From positions 1 through 10,074 of the forward strand of contig JAGCSE010000106.1 of the NCBI GenBank assembly GCA_017964325.1: 10,074 nt of DNA, read 5' to 3'. The translations under genes were made by a program, and so were the position numbers. The notes under the pieces were generated by a model. It saw only the letters and a program-made list of their open reading frames with translations. It was not told the origin of the DNA and did not search any database. Positions 6,996 through 10,074 of this stretch are shown piece after piece. Each line of letters begins with the position of its first letter. Within the stretch, counting starts at the first letter, position 1. This stretch comes from Victivallales bacterium. GTDB lineage: Bacteria; Verrucomicrobiota; Lentisphaeria; Oligosphaerales; Oligosphaeraceae.

Positions 6996-7883
6996 TTATT
7001 TTAGCAAAATATTATACCTCCGTGAGCGTCCTTTGCCTTTGGCTTCAATTTGTTCGTCTAAAACAAGTTCCATTAATAACCTTCTTGTCCGTGCCACGCT
7101 CAGTTCAAGATGCTTGGCAATCTTAGCCGTATTTGCACTTCCTTGTTGACGGACATAATTGACTATTTTTGCTTTGTTGATTAATGTCTTGGTTGTCTGT
7201 GAATTTTCCGCTTGTTTTTCCGCTTGTTTTTCCGCTTGTTTTTCCGCTTGTTTTTCCGCTTGTTTTTCCGCTTGTTTTTCCGCTTGTTTTTCCGCTTGTT
7301 TTCGGCCCGTTTTTTCCGCTTGTTTTTCCGCTTGTTTTCGGGTAAAATCAAGCGTTAAAATTGTACGGTCCGGATTATATTGTTCTTCTACAACAGGTTC
7401 CTTCCAACCTTTAGCCGCCCAAACAGAAAAAATATCAGGCACACCGCTTCCTGCACGTTCACCGATGGCAAGAAGATTCAGCATTTTCATGATTGCCTTG
7501 TTTCTGGGATCGGAAATACCACCACGAAGCATTTGCTTCTTTCCCGTTCTAATGCTACCTGGATTCTGGAAAACAATCTGATTCTGCTCTTTAAAAATGA
7601 CAATTCCCTTTGGAATATAGAAGTCTGTATTGACAATGCAATTTGCCAGCGCCTCTCTTATCGCTTTGTGCACAGGCGTATCTTCCACCCTTGTAACGCC
7701 GTCCAATGCAAAAGGCTTTTCAACATCTTCAGTTATGCCAAGAATGATGATACCGCCATAGCAATTTGCCATGGAAGAATAAGTCTCCCAAAGACTATTC
7801 GGCAAGCCGCCTTTTGCTTTTTTGATTTCCAGGCGGTTATCTTCACGATATTCGTCAAATTTTTGTATATCAAACTTTTCCAT
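6996..7883 (-). CDS. Schlafen/AlbA_2-RecG-like ATP-binding regulator with internal deletion
   Basis: 295 residues. The N-terminus (about 11-53, EDNRLEIKKAKGG to GGIIILGITED) is the start of an AlbA_2/Schlafen domain. It then jumps directly to KPFALDGVTRVEDTPVHKAI, which in full-length relatives comes some 200 or more residues later. The rest of AlbA_2 and the connecting region are therefore missing, in frame. A GHKL-type ATP-binding part remains, with the N-box REALANCIVN (76-85) and ERAGSGVPDI (142-151). Residues 183-227 are a charged KQAE-repeat linker, followed by a winged-helix-like domain (about 238-290, TAKIAKHLELSVARTRRLL). Full-length relatives are putative transcription regulators, often annotated as ATP-dependent DNA helicase-related. 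The gene is more AT-rich than uxaE and the hydrolase genes, which suggests transfer. The ATG has no clear ribosome site. It may be a decaying or deleted derivative, though the frame is intact. Confidence 0.8.
   Translation of the reverse strand: MEKFDIQKFDEYREDNRLEIKKAKGGLPNSLWETYSSMANCYGGIIILGITEDVEKPFALDGVTRVEDTPVHKAIREALANCIVNTDFYIPKGIVIFKEQNQIVFQNPGSIRTGKKQMLRGGISDPRNKAIMKMLNLLAIGERAGSGVPDIFSVWAAKGWKEPVVEEQYNPDRTILTLDFTRKQAEKQAEKTGRKQAEKQAEKQAEKQAEKQAEKQAEKQAEKQAENSQTTKTLINKAKIVNYVRQQGSANTAKIAKHLELSVARTRRLLMELVLDEQIEAKGKGRSRRYNILLK
7204..7338. repeat. 12-bp tandem repeat encoding KQAE units
   Basis: The plus-strand unit CCGCTTGTTTTT is repeated ten times. Eight copies are contiguous (cores 7208-7298), a diverged unit containing CGGCCCG follows, and then come two more copies (to 7334). 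On the minus strand each unit reads as Lys-Gln-Ala-Glu. The variant unit encodes Lys-Thr-Gly-Arg. Copies are identical at the DNA level, which points to recent expansion by slippage. Because the unit is a multiple of three, copy-number change alters linker length without breaking the frame. Confidence 0.95.
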
Positions 7884-7891
7884 AAGATGGC

Positions 7892-7919
7892 ATTGTAAAG
7901 GAAATCATTTTTTTGTCCG
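7892..7919 (-). promoter_or_regulatory. Candidate promoter of the Schlafen-like gene, near-leaderless
   Basis: On the minus strand CGGACA (7919-7914) and TACAAT (7897-7892) are separated by 16 bp, inside the 50-bp gap after uxaE. The predicted start of transcription, near 7885, is almost at the ATG (7883). That fits the absence of a Shine-Dalgarno sequence and suggests a leaderless or nearly leaderless message. Only motif matching supports it. Confidence 0.35.
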
Positions 7920-7933
7920 ATTATTTGATGACC

Positions 7934-9181
7934 TTACAGGAAGACAGGCTTCAGATGGCGGTCGAAGATGTTCGTTGCGACGTTGTCGCTGATGACGTCT
8001 TCAAACTCGTCCAGCGCATCGAGATAGCGGTCGCCCATCTCCGCGGCGACGCGGAAGGCGACATGCAGCATCTGGCGAAAATGCATGTTGTAGTCCGCGC
8101 ATGACTGGTCGTGGCGAAGCGTCCGCGTGAACTTATCTGCCGTCCATTTGGCGACTTCCGCTGGTTTCGGCAGCTTGGCAGGATTGATGTCGATGACGGT
8201 CGCGTACGGAATCGCAAGCTCTTCGCGGCGTTTGTAGGCCTCCGCATAGACATCCTTTGCGAGTTTCAATCCGTCGCCGCCGGCCGCCGCCAAGCCGATC
8301 AGTTCCTCAAGCCACGTCGTTCCTGCCGTCTTCAGATGAAGACCCGCGTCCGCCTTGTGGATGGCTTTATTGATGATCGGATAGATGGAGAACTTGTCGC
8401 TGCCGGAATGTACGCTTAATTTCAGATTTGCCGGAAGTCCGAACTCCTTGACAGCGAACTGGATAACGGCGATGTCTTCATTGAATTCGCGTTCGAACAC
8501 CTTCAAATCGCCGACATAATCGACGCCTTTGTTGAAACGGCCCGTGAACTTCGGCGCAATTGTCTGGGCAGGAATCCCTTCGTCCGCAAAAGCGGCCAAA
8601 ATAAACAGCATGTCACGTGGCGTCTGCGGGATGTCCGTCTCGTCCATGGAGACTTCCGGAATGAAATTGCCTTCGCCTTTCGCCTTCAGGATGTAACGAT
8701 AGAGCTTTCCAGCCTCCTGCACGGCCAGAAGATATTTGTTCGCGATGACTTCCGCCTCCGCTTTTTCCACAACTATCGGCGCCTTGATTCCGGGAATCAA
8801 CAACTTCTTGCCGATGAGATTCTTATGTTTGTCCAAAAACTTCTTGACATCCGCTTTTGCGGCCGGCTTGCCCGTGAAATCCGCGACATCCAGCGTGAAG
8901 AAATCGCTCGAATCCATGAACCAATCGACGTTTTTCAAGCTGATGTGATCGGCATCGACATGGTATTCGCCATTGAACGAATAGGCACGCATGGCGGCTT
9001 CAACGGCGTTGCGGACGTCCATCGGGCATGTCCCGATGATCGTGTGTTCGCGGTTGGATTTGTTCCAAACCGGAGCGATGGCCGCGCCAACGGCGCGAGC
9101 CTTGATGATGGCACGCATCTGCGCCCTCGCCTGACGACCGAACCTGTCACCGACACCCATGCTGTATTTGACCAGCTGCAT
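7934..9181 (-). CDS. uxaE: Tagaturonate epimerase family protein UxaE
   Basis: 415 residues, start ATG at 9181 with a strong AAAGGAG site five to six bases upstream. The whole length matches the UxaE family first defined in Thermotoga maritima, where the metal-dependent enzyme interconverts D-tagaturonate and D-fructuronate. This links galacturonate catabolism to the mannonate/KDG route without the UxaB-UxaA branch. Recognisable landmarks are EYHVDADHISLKN (72-84), EVSMDETDIPQTPRDM (176-191), KLSVHSGSDKFSIYPI (254-269) and HLKTAGTTWLEE (282-293). The His and Asp residues in these blocks (H74, D76, H79, D180, H258, D262) are candidate metal or substrate ligands by inference. There is no signal peptide, so it is cytoplasmic. 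It is slightly shorter than the commonest family members. It is transcribed divergently from the Gfo/Idh/MocA oxidoreductase, a common arrangement for jointly controlled sugar genes. The Schlafen-like gene follows 50 bp downstream but probably has its own promoter. Confidence 0.85.
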   Translation of the reverse strand: MQLVKYSMGVGDRFGRQARAQMRAIIKARAVGAAIAPVWNKSNREHTIIGTCPMDVRNAVEAAMRAYSFNGEYHVDADHISLKNVDWFMDSSDFFTLDVADFTGKPAAKADVKKFLDKHKNLIGKKLLIPGIKAPIVVEKAEAEVIANKYLLAVQEAGKLYRYILKAKGEGNFIPEVSMDETDIPQTPRDMLFILAAFADEGIPAQTIAPKFTGRFNKGVDYVGDLKVFEREFNEDIAVIQFAVKEFGLPANLKLSVHSGSDKFSIYPIINKAIHKADAGLHLKTAGTTWLEELIGLAAAGGDGLKLAKDVYAEAYKRREELAIPYATVIDINPAKLPKPAEVAKWTADKFTRTLRHDQSCADYNMHFRQMLHVAFRVAAEMGDRYLDALDEFEDVISDNVATNIFDRHLKPVFL

Positions 9182-9211
9182 GTTTTTCTCCTTTGACGTG
9201 AAATTATTTGG

Positions 9212-9224
9212 TTAATTGGATTAA
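9212..9224. promoter_or_regulatory. Palindrome TTAAT-TGG-ATTAA in the divergent spacer
   Basis: A perfect inverted repeat with 5-bp arms and a 3-bp centre lies upstream of uxaE, within the 130-bp spacer shared with the oxidoreductase gene. Its position suits an operator for a LacI- or GntR-type sugar regulator, but the arms are short and AT-rich, so this is tentative. Confidence 0.25.
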
Positions 9225-9243
9225 TTTTCCATATAAACTAATT

Positions 9244-9270
9244 TTGCCATCGCGAAAGTCAAGCTATAAT
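9244..9270 (+). promoter_or_regulatory. Candidate promoter of the oxidoreductase gene
   Basis: TTGCCA (9244-9249) and a perfect TATAAT (9265-9270) face the oxidoreductase gene. The 15-bp spacer is short for a standard housekeeping promoter. The leader to ATG 9312 would be about 35 nt. No equally convincing promoter is visible for uxaE on the other strand. Confidence 0.45.
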
Positions 9271-9311
9271 AAACAGTGTATTTATCGGTCAAACCCATTA
9301 TTGGAGCCAAC

Positions 9312-10074
9312 ATGAAAAAAGACACGCCTTGGAAAGTCGCCGTCGTCGGCTGCGGCAGTTTCGCCACAGGTCAATATCTGCCGAACATCTCGAAAACCGC
9401 AAATGCCGTGCTGACAGCGGTCTGCGATATACGCACGGACGTCGCGGAAGCCGCCTGCAAACGCTTCGGCGCGAAGGAATGGTACGGTTCCGTGGAGGAA
9501 CTCGTGGAAAAAGGCGATTTCGACATCGCGATCGACGCCGCCTCCATTCCCGCCCACAACCACATCAACAAGACGATTCTCTCCGCCGGAAAGCACCTTT
9601 TCAGCCAGAAGCCCGCCGCGCTTACCGTGGAGGATCTGACAGAGCAGATCGAAATCGCCAAAAAGAACCATGTCAAATTCGGCTGCGTGCCCATCCACAT
9701 GATCACGCCGGACATGCTCATGGCGAAACAGATCATCCGCGACGGCGGCATCGGCCGCGTCCTCTCCGTCAAATGTGTCTCCACCCACGGCGGCCCCGAA
9801 TATTTCCAATACCGCTCCGCCGACCCGTCGTGGTTCTACGAACCGGGCGCGGGGGCGCTTTTCGACATGGGCGTCCACGCGTTGGACAAAGTGACGGGCG
9901 TCATGGGCCCCGCCAAATCCGTCTACTGCCTCGCCGCCACCGCCCGCAAGCAGCGCACATGCCGTTCGGGAGCCTTCGACGGCAAAGTCATCCGCACGGA
10001 CTACTTGCCTGATACCTATTATATATCGCTCGATTTCGGCGACGACCACATCGGCTTCGTCGATACAGGCTTCA
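9312..10074 (+). CDS. Gfo/Idh/MocA family NAD(P)-dependent oxidoreductase, C-terminus cut by window edge
   Basis: 254 codons are visible from ATG at 9312, with GGAG five bases upstream. About two thirds of a typical 330-400-aa family member is present. The N-terminal Rossmann fold begins VAVVGCGSFATG (9-20), the dinucleotide-binding glycine motif. The usual Glu-Lys-Pro motif appears as SQKPAA (98-103), with the lysine kept and the glutamate replaced by glutamine. The C-terminal half opens with FGCVPIHM and contains GALFDMGVHALD (181-192), whose His189 and Asp185/Asp192 are the family's expected catalytic and structural residues. Members oxidise or reduce sugars, inositols or amino sugars using NAD(P). 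The specific substrate cannot be told. The protein has no signal peptide and is cytoplasmic. Divergence from uxaE suggests a role in sugar-acid metabolism, by inference. Confidence 0.85.
   Translation, partial: MKKDTPWKVAVVGCGSFATGQYLPNISKTANAVLTAVCDIRTDVAEAACKRFGAKEWYGSVEELVEKGDFDIAIDAASIPAHNHINKTILSAGKHLFSQKPAALTVEDLTEQIEIAKKNHVKFGCVPIHMITPDMLMAKQIIRDGGIGRVLSVKCVSTHGGPEYFQYRSADPSWFYEPGAGALFDMGVHALDKVTGVMGPAKSVYCLAATARKQRTCRSGAFDGKVIRTDYLPDTYYISLDFGDDHIGFVDTGF

Noticed and set aside
7204..7338. Possible CRISPR array
   Set aside because: The units are contiguous 12-mers inside a coding frame with no spacers.
7159..7581. Plus-strand frame reading Phe-Ser-Ala-Cys repeats
   Set aside because: It is the antisense reading of the KQAE repeat; the minus-strand frame has conserved domains on both sides of the repeat.
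6996..7883. Schlafen-like gene as an anti-phage defence system
   Set aside because: There is only one candidate component, no partner effector, and the protein has lost part of its AlbA_2 domain, so calling it a defence locus is not supported.
9282..10049. Minus-strand open frame of 255 codons opposite the oxidoreductase
   Set aside because: It has mirror composition of a GC-rich coding strand, while the plus-strand frame has a clear Rossmann motif and ribosome site.

Overview
The window reads as a piece of a fermentative, polysaccharide-degrading bacterium. A Lentisphaerota/Victivallales-type member of the PVC group is my best guess. The grounds are the gene content: very large secreted hydrolases of a DUF6259-like family, TIM-barrel proteins with carbohydrate-binding modules, a tagaturonate epimerase, and a Gfo/Idh/MocA oxidoreductase. 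This placement is an inference, since no rRNA or tRNA is present to settle it.

Layout. Five genes lie on the minus strand and one on the plus strand. At the left, reading leftwards, are two giant exported proteins in a tight operon (20 bp gap): a 932-aa multidomain glycosidase-like protein (6418-3620), then a protein of more than 1199 aa (3599 to beyond the left edge) that I assign to the DUF6259 glycosidase-like family. Upstream of them is a 141-bp spacer (6419-6559) holding an unusual inverted array of 9-bp units. Next is a small AT-richer island: a compact, divergent inorganic-pyrophosphatase-like protein (6931-6560) and a Schlafen/AlbA-RecG-like regulator (7883-6996). The regulator has apparently lost its middle and carries a long 12-bp-period repeat encoding KQAE units. 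To the right, uxaE (9181-7934) and a Gfo/Idh/MocA oxidoreductase (9312 to beyond the right edge) are divergently transcribed from a 130-bp control region.

How the genes may work together. The two secreted proteins would attack glycans outside the cytoplasm. UxaE is predicted to convert D-tagaturonate to D-fructuronate, so galacturonate-type uronic acids enter the fructuronate-KDG route, and the oxidoreductase may handle a related sugar. Uronate-containing polysaccharide use is therefore a reasonable theme, but no gene here proves the substrate. The regulator and pyrophosphatase-like genes look like an unrelated insertion between the two carbohydrate blocks. I see no tRNA, rRNA, CRISPR array or complete insertion sequence.
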